A DNA stretch of 64,000 nucleotides from Thalassospira xianhensis MCCC 1A02616 (GCF_003326475.1 NZ_JPWA01000026.1:1-64000), one strand, 5' to 3'. Shown: positions 36,693 through 46,396, counted from the first letter of the stretch. The notes: generated from the letters alone by a model not told the origin. Translations and numbers: made by a program.

Positions 36693-36850
36693 GGATTTCC
36701 GTATGCAAAACTGTCACTGTGCAGAATGAAATATACGATATAACCCGTGTATTGATGGAATTTATATGCGTATCGGACCTCAACCCTTGACGTGACGGGT
36801 TGATCTACTATGTTCCGCCTCATTGTTTCCCAGCCGGATATGATGCCCTG

Positions 36851-37807
36851 ATGCATAACTTTCTGGATTTTGAAAAGCCGATCGCCGAACTCGAAGGCAA
36901 GATCGAAGAATTGCGCCACCTGACCGGCAATGATGAAGTCAACATCGCCGACGAGGTTGCGCGCCTGCAGGACAAGCTGACCAAGCTGCTGCAAAGCACC
37001 TATGGCAAGCTGACCCCGTGGCAGAGAACACAGGTCGCCCGTCATCCCGACCGGCCGCATTTCACCGACTATGTCGCCCACCTGTTCGAGGGTTTCACCC
37101 CGCTTGCCGGCGACCGCCTGTTTGGCGAGGACGAGGCCATCATTGGTGGCCTGGCACGCCTGCAGGGTCGGACCGTCATGGTGATCGGCCACGAAAAGGG
37201 CCGCGATACTGAATCCCGCGTAAAGCACAATTTCGGCATGGCCAAGCCCGAAGGCTATCGCAAGTCGATCCGCCTGATGCGGATGGCCGAACGTTTCGGG
37301 ATTCCGGTTGTCACACTGGTGGATACCGCCGGCGCCTTCCCGGGTGCCGACGCTGAAGCCCGCGGCCAGTCCGAAGCCATCGCACGATCAATCGAAGCCT
37401 GCCTTGATATCAAGGTTCCGCTGATTTCGGTCATTATCGGCGAAGGCGGATCGGGCGGCGCCATCGCGCTTGCGGTCGCAAACTCGGTCATGATGCTTGA
37501 AAACTCGATCTATTCCGTGATCTCGCCGGAAGGCTGCGCCTCGATCCTGTGGCGTTCGGGTGACGAGGCCAAAACCGCGGCCGATGCACTGCGCCTGACG
37601 GCACAGGATCTGCATCAGCTTGGTGTCATCGATGAAATCATCACCGAACCGCTCGGCGGCGCACAGCGTTCACCCGTTGATGCCTGCAAACGTGTTGGCG
37701 ATGCGATCATCAAGGCACTTGAAACGATGGACAATGTCGAAGGTGGCGTTCTCAAGGCGCGTCGTCGTGACAAATTCCTTGATATGGGCCGTCACGGTCT
37801 GAACTGA
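36851..37807 (+). CDS. accA: Acetyl-CoA carboxylase carboxyltransferase subunit alpha
   Basis: This 318-residue protein opens [24 protein letters not shown] and carries RPHFTDYV, the carboxybiotin-site segment [25 protein letters not shown], and [18 protein letters not shown]...[14 protein letters not shown]. It forms the A2B2 carboxyltransferase with AccD, making malonyl-CoA for fatty acid synthesis. The ATG at 36851 aligns with the family N-terminus, although no clear Shine-Dalgarno precedes it. Confidence 0.96.
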   Translation: MHNFLDFEKPIAELEGKIEELRHLTGNDEVNIADEVARLQDKLTKLLQSTYGKLTPWQRTQVARHPDRPHFTDYVAHLFEGFTPLAGDRLFGEDEAIIGGLARLQGRTVMVIGHEKGRDTESRVKHNFGMAKPEGYRKSIRLMRMAERFGIPVVTLVDTAGAFPGADAEARGQSEAIARSIEACLDIKVPLISVIIGEGGSGGAIALAVANSVMMLENSIYSVISPEGCASILWRSGDEAKTAADALRLTAQDLHQLGVIDEIITEPLGGAQRSPVDACKRVGDAIIKALETMDNVEGGVLKARRRDKFLDMGRHGLN

Positions 37808-37811
37808 TTTC

Positions 37812-37860
37812 ACAGGGCGCAGTCGTCAGTATATCTGACCTGCGCCCTGTTTGTGTTTTC
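37812..37860 (+). terminator. Terminator of accA
   Basis: ACAGGGCGCAG (37812-37822) pairs with CTGCGCCCTGT (37840-37850), with an inner TCAG/CTGA stem, followed by TTGTGTTTTC. Confidence 0.85.
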
Positions 37861-37937
37861 TTTCCGGCGCTGTCCCGCCCGTCGGTGAAAACCCCGGTCG
37901 CTGCGCCTTTTGAACCGGCACCCGCCGGGAGGGCCTA

Positions 37938-38753
37938 ATGGAAAAGCTGCGCCGGATTGTCGAATCTTCAAAGTTCCAGAATTTCATCACGGCCGTGATT
38001 GCGATCAATGCCGTCATTCTGGGACTTGAAACATCCACGACCGTTATGAATGCCGCCGGATCGGTCCTGCATCTGCTTGATCAGATCGCGGTTGCGATTT
38101 TTGTCATCGAACTTCTGATGAAACTTGCCGTATATCGGCTGGGCTTTTTCCGGCGTTCATGGAACATCTTTGATTTCACGATTGTTGTCATCACCCTGTT
38201 ACCAATGGGGCAGGGGGTATCGGTTCTGCGTGCGCTCCGAATCCTGCGTGCTTTCCGACTGATCTCGACCGTATCGTCGATGCGCAAGGTCGTCGAAGCC
38301 CTGATGAAAGCCATCCCCGGCATGGTTTCGGTTCTGACCCTGCTGTCGCTGGTATTTTACGTTTCGTCCGTCATGGCAACCAAGCTGTTCGGATCGGGTT
38401 TCCCCGACTGGTTTGGCACAATCGGCGCATCGCTTTATTCCCTTTTCCAGATCATGACGCTGGAAAGCTGGTCAATGGGAATCGTCCGCCCGGTTATGGA
38501 AATCTATCCACTGGCGTGGATGTTTTTTGTGCCTTTCATCTTGGTTACGACTTTTGCCGTCCTCAACCTATTCATCGCCATTGTCGTCGATGCGATGGCG
38601 ACCCATGTTGACGTCGAAGAAACGCAGACTCGCAACGAACTTGGTCTGGATCACCACGAAATCCTTGCAGAACTGCGGGAATTGCGGGCTGAAGTCACCC
38701 GGCTTGCCGATGGCAAAAAAGACGTCGACACGGTTCGCCAACCCGGCGAATAG
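37938..38753 (+). CDS. Voltage-gated sodium channel of the BacNav (NavMs-like) family
   Basis: The protein of 271 residues has six transmembrane segments. S4 carries four arginines at every third position (R98, R101, R104, R107). The pore loop has selectivity filter TLESWSM (174-180), which as I recall is the NavMs filter, followed by GIVRPVMEIYP. After S6 (about 195-220) a neck and a C-terminal coiled coil (EILAELRELRAEVTRLADGK) should hold the tetramer together. It would carry Na+ inward upon depolarisation. GGGAGG before the ATG fixes the start. Confidence 0.93.
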   Translation: MEKLRRIVESSKFQNFITAVIAINAVILGLETSTTVMNAAGSVLHLLDQIAVAIFVIELLMKLAVYRLGFFRRSWNIFDFTIVVITLLPMGQGVSVLRALRILRAFRLISTVSSMRKVVEALMKAIPGMVSVLTLLSLVFYVSSVMATKLFGSGFPDWFGTIGASLYSLFQIMTLESWSMGIVRPVMEIYPLAWMFFVPFILVTTFAVLNLFIAIVVDAMATHVDVEETQTRNELGLDHHEILAELRELRAEVTRLADGKKDVDTVRQPGE

Positions 38754-38886
38754 CGCATAATATCTTGCTGAACGATGGGTCAGCCCACCGCCTTTAACGG
38801 GAAAATTAGCATTTCTCTATCAAAGGGGGTGGTTCTTTGCCCCAAACCTCGTCTAATCTTTCGGCAAAATGTCGGGAGATCGGGGA

Positions 38887-39666
38887 ATGAAGCTTACTTT
38901 TGCGGGGACAGGTTCGGCATTCTGCATGGCGGCTGACAATTTCCAGAGCAATATGGTTCTGGAAGCAGTTCAGCCCGGCAGTGACCAACCGGCGCGCATG
39001 TTGATTGACTGCGGTTCAGATGCACGGCATTCGCTGCGCAATCTGGGTCATATGCCCAATGACTTTGATGCCGTCTATATCAGCCATCTGCATTCGGATC
39101 ATATTGGCGGTCTCGAATGGATGGCGCTTGCCAATTATTTCATTTTCGAAGGCCACCGGGTCGAACTGCTTGCGGTTCACGATCTGATCGAACCGCTTTG
39201 GGAACACAGCCTGCGCGGCGGCCTGCAAATCAGTGATACGGGCAATAGCAGCCTGTCATCCTATTTCGATGTCACGGAACTCAGCCCCGCCAAGGGCTTT
39301 GACTGGCAGGGTGTGCATTTCGATGTCATCCCGGTTGAACATGTCGTTACCGCGCAAAACACCATGCTGTCCTATGCGCTTTTCGGGCATGGAAAAAAGC
39401 AAAGCTTTTTCCTGACGACAGATGCGATTTTCAATCCTGATGCCCATATGCCGTTGTACCAAAAAGCAGATATCATCTTTCAGGATTGCGAACTTGGCCC
39501 CCGCCATTCCGGCGTTCATGCCCATTACGAACAACTTTTGACCCTGCCCGCCGATATCAAAGCCAAAATGTGGCTCTATCACTATCAGGCCTATCCGAGG
39601 CCCGATGCGGTTTCTGACGGCTTCTGCGGATTTATCGAACCCGGTCAAAGTTTCGAGCTTGGCTAA
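38887..39666 (+). CDS. MBL-fold metallohydrolase, RNase Z-like
   Basis: The 259-residue protein opens MKLTFAGTGSAF and carries the zinc motif ISHLHSDHIGGLEW near residue 71. Later ligands lie in VIPVEHV, LTTDAIFNPD and the C-terminal LYHYQAYP. It resembles the ribonuclease Z/arylsulfatase branch of the metallo-beta-lactamase fold. No tRNA-contact exosite is evident, so the substrate is open. GGGAG before the ATG at 38887 is better than an in-frame ATG at 38869. The big ABC gene follows 87 bases later on the same strand. Confidence 0.82.
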   Translation: MKLTFAGTGSAFCMAADNFQSNMVLEAVQPGSDQPARMLIDCGSDARHSLRNLGHMPNDFDAVYISHLHSDHIGGLEWMALANYFIFEGHRVELLAVHDLIEPLWEHSLRGGLQISDTGNSSLSSYFDVTELSPAKGFDWQGVHFDVIPVEHVVTAQNTMLSYALFGHGKKQSFFLTTDAIFNPDAHMPLYQKADIIFQDCELGPRHSGVHAHYEQLLTLPADIKAKMWLYHYQAYPRPDAVSDGFCGFIEPGQSFELG

Positions 39667-39753
39667 CGCCTTACAGGCCGGGTACATTTTGCGCCAAACG
39701 AGCAATAGGAACATGCGATAACGCGCGTTCCGACAAAAATATGGGACCCGTGA

Positions 39754-42700
39754 ATGCCGAAGTCGGTTTTTGCCTATATCTGGCGCCACAGCAGTATGCA
39801 GCAGATCATCCTGACACTGGTCACGATGATCTCCTTTCCTTTTCTGTATTACTCGCTGGATTTGCCGAAACTGATCGTCAACGAGGCGATCGGTGGCGCA
39901 GGCGAACCTTATGACGTTCTCGGGATCGAGCTGAACCAGATCGAATACCTGTTCACCCTGTCCGGTATCTTTCTGGCTCTTGTCTTCATCAATGGCGGGT
40001 TCAAGTATTTCATCAACGTCTATGTCGGCGTGATGTCCGAACGGCTTTTGCGCCGGTTGCGCTATACCCTGTTTGAACGGGTTCTGCGTTTTCCGCTGCC
40101 GCATTTCCGGAAAACCAGCCAGGGTGAAATTGTTTCCATGATCACCGCCGAAGCAGAACCGCTTGGCGGTTTCTTTGGTGAGGCGTTTTCGCTACCGCTT
40201 TATCAGGGCGGTATTCTGGTCACGATCACGGCCTTTATCTTTATCCAGGACCCGTTGATGGGTCTGGCCGCGATTTCGTTTTATCCGTTGCAGGGCTATC
40301 TGATCCCGAAACTGCAACGCCGCGTGAACCAGCTTGGCAAACAGCGCGTGCAGAATGTGCGCCGGATGTCCGAACATATTGGCGAAGTCGTCGCCGGTGC
40401 GACCGATATCCGCGCCCACGAAACCCAAGGATACGAACTAACCCATTTCACACAGCGGATGGGCCGGATTTTTGAAATCCGCAAGGAAATCTATTTCCGC
40501 AAATTCTTTATCAAGTTCCTGAACAACTTCATCGCCCAGATCACGCCGTTCTTCTTCTATTCCATCGGTGGCTATCTGGTAATCATGGGGGATCTCAGCT
40601 TCGGTGCGCTGGTCGCGGCCCTTGCCGCCTACAAGGATATGTCGGCCCCCTGGAAAGAGCTTCTGGCCTATTATCAGCGCCTTGCGGATGCCCGGATCAA
40701 ATACGAACAGCTTCATGAACAGTTCGAACTGCCCGATCTTGGTCGTGAACACGAACTGATCGCGCCGAAATCCGAACGCCTGCCCGGGCCGCTGGATGTC
40801 GCGGCCCTATCGTGGGTGGATGATGACGGCACCCGGGTTGTTGAAAATGTGTCCTTCAACATGGCACTGCCGGGTACGGCCCTTCTGACCGGCTCGGCCG
40901 ATAGCGGAAAGTCACAACTCGCCCGCCTGATCGCGCGATTGCTGACACCGACCGGTGGCCGCATACAGTTTAATGACCGCAATGCCGAAGACCTGCCGGC
41001 TTCGACACTGGGGCAACGCTTGGCCTATATCGGCAATGATGCCTATCTGTTTAATGGCACCATCGCCGACAACCTGTTTTACGGGCTGAAGCATCGCCCG
41101 ATCCTTGCCTTCCAATCAGATGACAGCGATGACGATTCGGAAAAACTGAAACTGCCATTACCGAAATTCGTCGACAATGTCGAACTTGCTGACCCGGCCG
41201 ATCTGCCATGGCGTCTGACCGACGAGATGTACGACGAAATCAAGCGTTCGGGAAATATCCCCTATGACCCGGCAGCGGAATGGATCGACTATGTCGGGCC
41301 CGGCTTCAATTCGATTGATGAATTGAAGGCCGAACTGATGCGCCTGCTCGAAGTCGTGCAGCTTGACCGCGATATTTACCGCATCGGCCTGCAACGCCGC
41401 ATTGATCCGAAAGAACGCCCCGATCTGGTCGAGGCCGTTCTGGTTGCCCGCCCGAAACTCAAGGAAATTCTTGCCGAACGTGGCCTGTCCGATCTGGTCG
41501 AACCCTATGACATTGACCTTTACAACGACAATGCGCCGGTCGGCGTGAACATTCTTTTTGGTGCCCCGGCCCGATCCGATTTCGAACGCACGGCGTTCCT
41601 GTCGCATCCCTATATTCAGGAAACCCTGCGCGAGACCGGACTTTACGAAGTCATGATCAGCATCGGCCGCGACACGCTTGATCTGATGATCGAACTGTTT
41701 ACCGGCCTGCCGCCCGGACACGAATTCTTTGACCGTTACAGCTTTATCTCGGCCGACGAACTGCCCGAGGTCAAAAACATGCTGAAACGCACCGATGGGG
41801 TCGCGATCACGGATATGCGCGCCGAGGATAAGCTGAGGCTCCTTGACGTCGCCATGAACCTGACCCCGGCACGCCATCGTTTGCGCGTGATCGATGACGA
41901 ATTCCGCCAACTGGTTTTGAAAGCGCGACCGAAATTCTACGGCAATCTGCCCGACGATCTCGCTGAAATGATCGACTTCTTCAAAGTCGATGAATATGCC
42001 GCCGCCGCCCCGGTCATCGATAACCTTCTGTTCGGTCGTTTTGCCTATGGCCGTGCGAATTCCGAGGAACGTGTCGGCGAAGTTCTGTTTGAAATCGCCC
42101 ATGAAGGCGGTCTTTACGAGGCGCTCGTCACACTCGGCCTTGAAAGCCAGGTCGGTGTCGGTGGCAGTCGCGTTTCGCAAAGCCTGCGCCAGAAGATTGC
42201 GCTGGTCCGTGCTCTGATCAAAAATCCCGACCTGATGGTTGTGGACGAGGCCCTTTCGGCACTGGATCGTGAAACGCGCGAACAGGTTATTGCCTGGCTG
42301 ACCGGACAGGCCGAACATCGCAGCGTGATCTGGGTCGATGGCGATGATACTGACAGTCAGCGTTTCGGGACTTATCTGCACATGGCGAACGGCAAGATTG
42401 TCAAACGCCAAAGCCATGCAATAGACGACGCCACCGCCGAAGAGGCCGAGGAAGAAGCCGCCGAAGTAGCACCCGATACAAGCGATGGCAGCATCGAAGA
42501 GGAAGTCCGGTTGCTTCGGACCATTCCGCTGTTCGCCGGTCTCGACCCCAGCGTGATCAAGCTGCTTGCCTTTACCAGCCCGCGCCTGACCTTCAAACGT
42601 GGCGAGGTACTGGTCAAACAGGGCGACCCTGGGGATGCGGCCTTTATCGTGATTTCCGGTCGGGGCGAAATCTGGCTGACGACAGAAGAAGCCCAGACAA

Positions 42701-42933
42701 TCAAGCTTCGCGATGTCGAACCCAAGGAAGTGATCGGTGAAATCGCCCTTCTGGTCGATGCGCCGCGGTCCGCAACCATTCGCGCGGTTGAGGAAATGAC
42801 AGTCCTGAAACTCGATAAAAACGAGTTCCTTGGCCTTGTCCGACAGGACCAGGCGGTTGCCGTCCAGTTGATCCGTGTTCTGGCACACCGTGTTGATGTC
42901 ACCACCAAACAGCTTACCAGCCGCAGTGGCTGA
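39754..42933 (+). CDS. ABC transporter-like protein with giant NBD insertion and cyclic-nucleotide-binding domain
   Basis: The product has 1059 residues. Residues 10-310 form an exporter-type membrane domain with several hydrophobic segments. The ATPase domain has a good Walker A (GSADSGKS, 380-387) and Walker B (LMVVDEALSALD, 827-838), but about 350 residues are inserted between its Q-loop region and its signature. The signature reads VSQSLRQ instead of LSGGQ, the Q-loop Gln is Asn428, and the switch His position reads Asp. An NxLFxG motif follows at 439-444, 598-603 and 756-761. Residues 915-1045 form a cyclic-nucleotide-binding domain with GEIALLVDAPRSA. It is probably an inner-membrane protein controlled by a nucleotide; the substrate is unknown. 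Confidence 0.85.
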   Translation: MPKSVFAYIWRHSSMQQIILTLVTMISFPFLYYSLDLPKLIVNEAIGGAGEPYDVLGIELNQIEYLFTLSGIFLALVFINGGFKYFINVYVGVMSERLLRRLRYTLFERVLRFPLPHFRKTSQGEIVSMITAEAEPLGGFFGEAFSLPLYQGGILVTITAFIFIQDPLMGLAAISFYPLQGYLIPKLQRRVNQLGKQRVQNVRRMSEHIGEVVAGATDIRAHETQGYELTHFTQRMGRIFEIRKEIYFRKFFIKFLNNFIAQITPFFFYSIGGYLVIMGDLSFGALVAALAAYKDMSAPWKELLAYYQRLADARIKYEQLHEQFELPDLGREHELIAPKSERLPGPLDVAALSWVDDDGTRVVENVSFNMALPGTALLTGSADSGKSQLARLIARLLTPTGGRIQFNDRNAEDLPASTLGQRLAYIGNDAYLFNGTIADNLFYGLKHRPILAFQSDDSDDDSEKLKLPLPKFVDNVELADPADLPWRLTDEMYDEIKRSGNIPYDPAAEWIDYVGPGFNSIDELKAELMRLLEVVQLDRDIYRIGLQRRIDPKERPDLVEAVLVARPKLKEILAERGLSDLVEPYDIDLYNDNAPVGVNILFGAPARSDFERTAFLSHPYIQETLRETGLYEVMISIGRDTLDLMIELFTGLPPGHEFFDRYSFISADELPEVKNMLKRTDGVAITDMRAEDKLRLLDVAMNLTPARHRLRVIDDEFRQLVLKARPKFYGNLPDDLAEMIDFFKVDEYAAAAPVIDNLLFGRFAYGRANSEERVGEVLFEIAHEGGLYEALVTLGLESQVGVGGSRVSQSLRQKIALVRALIKNPDLMVVDEALSALDRETREQVIAWLTGQAEHRSVIWVDGDDTDSQRFGTYLHMANGKIVKRQSHAIDDATAEEAEEEAAEVAPDTSDGSIEEEVRLLRTIPLFAGLDPSVIKLLAFTSPRLTFKRGEVLVKQGDPGDAAFIVISGRGEIWLTTEEAQTIKLRDVEPKEVIGEIALLVDAPRSATIRAVEEMTVLKLDKNEFLGLVRQDQAVAVQLIRVLAHRVDVTTKQLTSRSG

Positions 42934-42959
42934 GTGAATTACACTCGACCGGACCTGTT

Positions 42960-43208
42960 ATGAACAAGATCGCCTCCATCATTATCGCCGCCGTTTTCGC
43001 CATCGCTTTGCTTGGCGGGATGGCGGCAATGATCGGCGGCGGGCTTTTGGGTGCCATTGTCTTTATCATTGGCATTCCGGTCGCCTTTCCGATGTCCACC
43101 AGCATCGTTGTGCTGTTCTTTGCAGTGATCATCATCCGCACCGTCATCGAGAAACGGCGCGAACGCCGCGAAATGCGCGCTTTTCTCAAAGATAACGCCG
43201 ACGATTGA
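42960..43208 (+). CDS. Small two-helix membrane protein, unknown
   Basis: The 82-residue product has two long hydrophobic segments (about residues 5-40 and 47-62), with a positively charged stretch EKRRERREMRAF and an acidic end. It begins 26 bases after the ABC protein, which suggests co-transcription. There is no clear Shine-Dalgarno. I do not recognise a family. An imperfect hairpin (GCCCC...GGGGC, about 43219-43258) follows and may end the unit. Confidence 0.55.
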   Translation: MNKIASIIIAAVFAIALLGGMAAMIGGGLLGAIVFIIGIPVAFPMSTSIVVLFFAVIIIRTVIEKRRERREMRAFLKDNADD

Positions 43209-43302
43209 ATATCCGCACAGCCCCCGGCAGAAAAAACATCTGCTTTCGACCGGGGCTTGCCAAAAAAACCGCATCAAATCGCATCGAGTTCGGAGACCTC
43301 CT

Positions 43303-43346
43303 CTGCCAGCTTGTTGATAGCCTGCTGGCAGTTCAACAAACAGGCT
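43303..43346 (+). promoter_or_regulatory. Interleaved inverted repeats in the doeC leader
   Basis: Three perfect dyads interlock here: CTGCCAGC/GCTGGCAG (43303-43310, 43324-43331), TTGTTGA/TCAACAA (43311-43317, 43333-43339) and AGCCTG/CAGGCT (43319-43324, 43341-43346). They cannot all form at once. The block ends 37 bases before the doeC start and could be a regulator site or an RNA switch-like leader. Confidence 0.45.
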
Positions 43347-43383
43347 GACGCCATATGCGCGGCCTTGTTTCAAGGAGGTTTTC

Positions 43384-44871
43384 ATGACGGCACAACTCAA
43401 AGAACAGCGCTGCGTGTCGTTAAGCCAGCTGTCCGATCTTCGGCTTCTGCGCGAACATGCCTATATCGACGGGCGCTGGTGCTCGGCCGACAATCGCCAG
43501 ATTATCGAAGTCACCAATCCGTTTGATGGCGCGTTTCTTGGAACCGTGCCCAATATGGGTATTGCCGAAACCCGCAACGCGATTGACGCGGCCCATGCGG
43601 CCTTTCCGGCATGGGCCGCCCTTCTGCCACAGGATCGTGCGGCACGTCTGCGTCGCTGGTTTGACCTTCTGATCGAAAACAAGGAAGACCTTGCCCTTTT
43701 GATGACGCTTGAACAGGGCAAACCGATTTCGGAATCCCGTGGCGAGATTGATTATGCCGCAAGCTTCATCGAATTTTTCGCCGAAGAAGCCAAACGGGTG
43801 AATGTCGAAAACATTTCATCCCACCTGCCCGGCCGCAATATGACCGTCAAACGCGAACCGGTTGGCGTAACTGCGGCGGTAACACCATGGAACTTCCCGT
43901 GTGCGATGATAACGCGCAAGGCCGCCGCCGCACTGGCCGCAGGTTGCACCATGATCGTTCGCCCGGCCACCGAAACGCCGTTTTCGGCTACCGCCCTTGC
44001 CGAACTGGCCGAACGTGCTGGTATCCCGGCCGGTGTCTTTAACGTCGTGACCGGCGATCCCAATCCGGTTGTTGGCGAGCTTTGCGGCAACCCTGTTGTG
44101 CGGGCGCTTTCGTTCACCGGTTCGACCGAAGTCGGTCGGTTGCTGCTGTCGCAGGGTGCACAGACCATCAAAAAGATGTCGATGGAACTGGGCGGGCATG
44201 CCCCCTTCATCCTGTTCCCCGATGTCGATCTGGATGAGGCCGTCACGCATGCGCTCGGTGCCAAATTCGCCACCAGCGGGCAGGATTGCCTTGCGGCAAA
44301 CCGCATCTTTGTCCATCGCGACATCTATGACGCGTTCCTTGATCAATATGCCAAGGCGATTGGCGAATTGCGCGTTGGCAACGGACTTGATGAAACCACC
44401 GAAATCGGTCCGCTGATGCATGACCGTGCGGTTGCCAAATGTGATGAACATGTCGCAGATGCCCGCGCCAAAGGTGCCCGTGTTCTGACCGGTGGCAAGA
44501 AAATGGGCGGGCTTTTCTATGCCCCGACCCTTCTGGCCGATGTGACAGAGGATATGAACATCTATCATCAGGAAACTTTTGGTCCGGTTGCTCCGGTGAT
44601 CCCGTTCGATACCGAAGAAGAAGTGATCAGTCGCGCCAATGATAGCGAATATGGCCTTGCAGCTTACGTCTATACCAGCGACCATGATCGCGCAGCGCGT
44701 GTTTCAAACGCACTTGAATACGGCATGGTCGCGCTGAATTGCGTGAAGATTACCGGCGCCCCGATCCCGTTTGGCGGGGTCAAGCAATCCGGCCTTGGCC
44801 GCGAAGGGTCGCGCCACGGCCTCGAAGAATTCACCGAGCTTAAATATGTCTGCGCCGCGTTCAAACCGTAA
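43384..44871 (+). CDS. doeC: DoeC, aspartate-semialdehyde dehydrogenase of ectoine breakdown
   Basis: This 495-residue aldehyde dehydrogenase has the NAD-binding TPWNFPCAMITRK, the general base Glu in MELGGHAPF, the catalytic Cys in TSGQDCLAANR and the C-terminal PFGGVKQSGLGREGS. The family includes succinate-semialdehyde dehydrogenases (GabD). Its place before the DABA aminotransferase and near doeAB makes it DoeC, oxidising L-aspartate-beta-semialdehyde to L-aspartate, the last step of the pathway. AAGGAGG precedes the ATG. It forms a two-gene unit with doeD. Confidence 0.9.
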   Translation: MTAQLKEQRCVSLSQLSDLRLLREHAYIDGRWCSADNRQIIEVTNPFDGAFLGTVPNMGIAETRNAIDAAHAAFPAWAALLPQDRAARLRRWFDLLIENKEDLALLMTLEQGKPISESRGEIDYAASFIEFFAEEAKRVNVENISSHLPGRNMTVKREPVGVTAAVTPWNFPCAMITRKAAAALAAGCTMIVRPATETPFSATALAELAERAGIPAGVFNVVTGDPNPVVGELCGNPVVRALSFTGSTEVGRLLLSQGAQTIKKMSMELGGHAPFILFPDVDLDEAVTHALGAKFATSGQDCLAANRIFVHRDIYDAFLDQYAKAIGELRVGNGLDETTEIGPLMHDRAVAKCDEHVADARAKGARVLTGGKKMGGLFYAPTLLADVTEDMNIYHQETFGPVAPVIPFDTEEEVISRANDSEYGLAAYVYTSDHDRAARVSNALEYGMVALNCVKITGAPIPFGGVKQSGLGREGSRHGLEEFTELKYVCAAFKP

Positions 44872-44910
44872 CGCGCGCAGCGGCCACCGCATTCACATGG
44901 GAGAAGCACA

Positions 44911-46311
44911 ATGAATGTCATCAAAAACACCACCGCCGATCTGCAGGAAATGGATCGCGCCCATTTCATGCATCCCTCGACCCACATGCGCCAGCACGCG
45001 GCGGGAGAAACCCCCAACCGCATCATCAATGGCGGCAAGGGCATTTATATCCATGACACCGAAGGCAGGGAATCGCTTGATGCCTTTGCCGGTCTTTACT
45101 GTGTGAATGTTGGCTATGGCCGTACCGAAATCGCCGATGCGATCTATGCCCAAGCCAAGGAACTGGCCTATTACCACACCTATGTCGGGCACGGGAACGA
45201 GCCGGTCATCCGCCTGTCGGATCGTATCGTCAAATCGGCACCAGAAGGCATGCAGCGCGTCTATTACGGCATGTCGGGTTCGGATGCGAACGAAACCAAC
45301 ATCAAACTGATCTGGTATTACAACAATATCCGCGGCCTGCCGCAGAAGAAGAAAATCATCTCGCGCTGGCGTGGCTATCATGGTTCCGGCATCATGACCG
45401 GCAGCCTGACGGGCCTGGCAGCCTTCCACAACGCGTTTGACCTGCCGCGTGCGCCGATCCTGCACACCACCTGCCCGCACCATTACTGGAATGCCGAGGC
45501 CGGCGAGACAGAGGCCGAATTTGCCAAACGCTGTGCCGATGATCTTGAAAAACTGATTCTGCGCGAGGGCCCGGAAACCGTTGCTGCCTTTATCGGCGAG
45601 CCGGTCATGGGCACGGGCGGCATCATCACCCCGCCCGAAGGATACTGGGCCGCGATCCAGAAGGTTCTGAACAAATATGATGTGCTTCTGGTTGCCGACG
45701 AGGTCGTCACCGCATTCGGCCGCACCGGGTCCTATTTCGGTTCACACCATTACGACATCAAGCCCGACCTGATCACGATTGCCAAAGGTGTGTCTTCGGG
45801 CTACCTGCCGCTGTCGGGTGTCATCATTGGCGAACGCGTCTGGAAGGTTCTGGAACAGGGGTCCGATAAAATGGGGCCGATCGGCCATGGCTGGACCTAT
45901 TCCGCCCATCCGGTCTGTGCCGCTGCCGCCAACGCCAATCTCGATATTGTCGATGGTGAAAACCTGACCGGCAATGCGGCCGATACCGGGGGCTATTTCC
46001 AGAAACGCCTGCGCGAAACCTTTAACGAGCATCCGCTGGTTGGCGAAGCGCGCGGTGTTGGTCTGATGGCGGCACTGGAATTTGTCGCCGACAAAACCAA
46101 AAAGGAACGGTTCGATCCGAATGCGAAAATCGGCCCGCGCGTTTCGGCCGCCTGCCTTGAACGCGGCATGATCGCACGTGCGATGCCGCATGGTGATATC
46201 CTGGGCTTTGCCCCGCCGCTTTGCATCACCAAGTCCGAAATCGACAAGGTCATCGACATCGCCAAACAGGCCGTTGATGCGGTTGCCGACGAAGTTGCCA
46301 GCGGCAAATAA
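44911..46311 (+). CDS. doeD: DoeD, L-2,4-diaminobutyrate transaminase
   Basis: The 466-residue class III aminotransferase has YYGMSGSDANETNIKLI, SRWRGYHGSGIMTGSLTG, the PLP Asp in LLVADEVVTAFGRTGSYFG and the PLP Lys in LITIAKGVSSGYLPLSG. Class III enzymes act on omega-amino groups. In this context it converts L-2,4-diaminobutyrate to aspartate semialdehyde. It starts 39 bases after doeC behind GGGAG. A strong terminator follows. Confidence 0.9.
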   Translation: MNVIKNTTADLQEMDRAHFMHPSTHMRQHAAGETPNRIINGGKGIYIHDTEGRESLDAFAGLYCVNVGYGRTEIADAIYAQAKELAYYHTYVGHGNEPVIRLSDRIVKSAPEGMQRVYYGMSGSDANETNIKLIWYYNNIRGLPQKKKIISRWRGYHGSGIMTGSLTGLAAFHNAFDLPRAPILHTTCPHHYWNAEAGETEAEFAKRCADDLEKLILREGPETVAAFIGEPVMGTGGIITPPEGYWAAIQKVLNKYDVLLVADEVVTAFGRTGSYFGSHHYDIKPDLITIAKGVSSGYLPLSGVIIGERVWKVLEQGSDKMGPIGHGWTYSAHPVCAAAANANLDIVDGENLTGNAADTGGYFQKRLRETFNEHPLVGEARGVGLMAALEFVADKTKKERFDPNAKIGPRVSAACLERGMIARAMPHGDILGFAPPLCITKSEIDKVIDIAKQAVDAVADEVASGK

Positions 46312-46362
46312 TAAGGCTCACACCATCCCCACCCGGTCTTCTTTATGACGACCGGGTGCACC

Positions 46363-46396
46363 ACAGAGGCCGGACCCATGCCGGCCTCTGTTTTTT
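46363..46396 (+). terminator. Terminator of doeCD
   Basis: ACAGAGGCCGG (46363-46373) pairs perfectly with CCGGCCTCTGT (46381-46391), followed by TTTTTG. Confidence 0.92.

Noticed and set aside
41158-42888. A 576-codon open frame opposite the ABC/CNB gene
   Set aside because: It is an antisense frame produced by G+C-rich third positions. The plus strand carries Walker A, Walker B and CNB motifs through the same stretch.
43384-44871. Reading doeC as a plain succinate-semialdehyde dehydrogenase (gabD)
   Set aside because: Sequence alone would allow it, but the adjoining diaminobutyrate transaminase and the ectoine genes make aspartate semialdehyde the likelier substrate.
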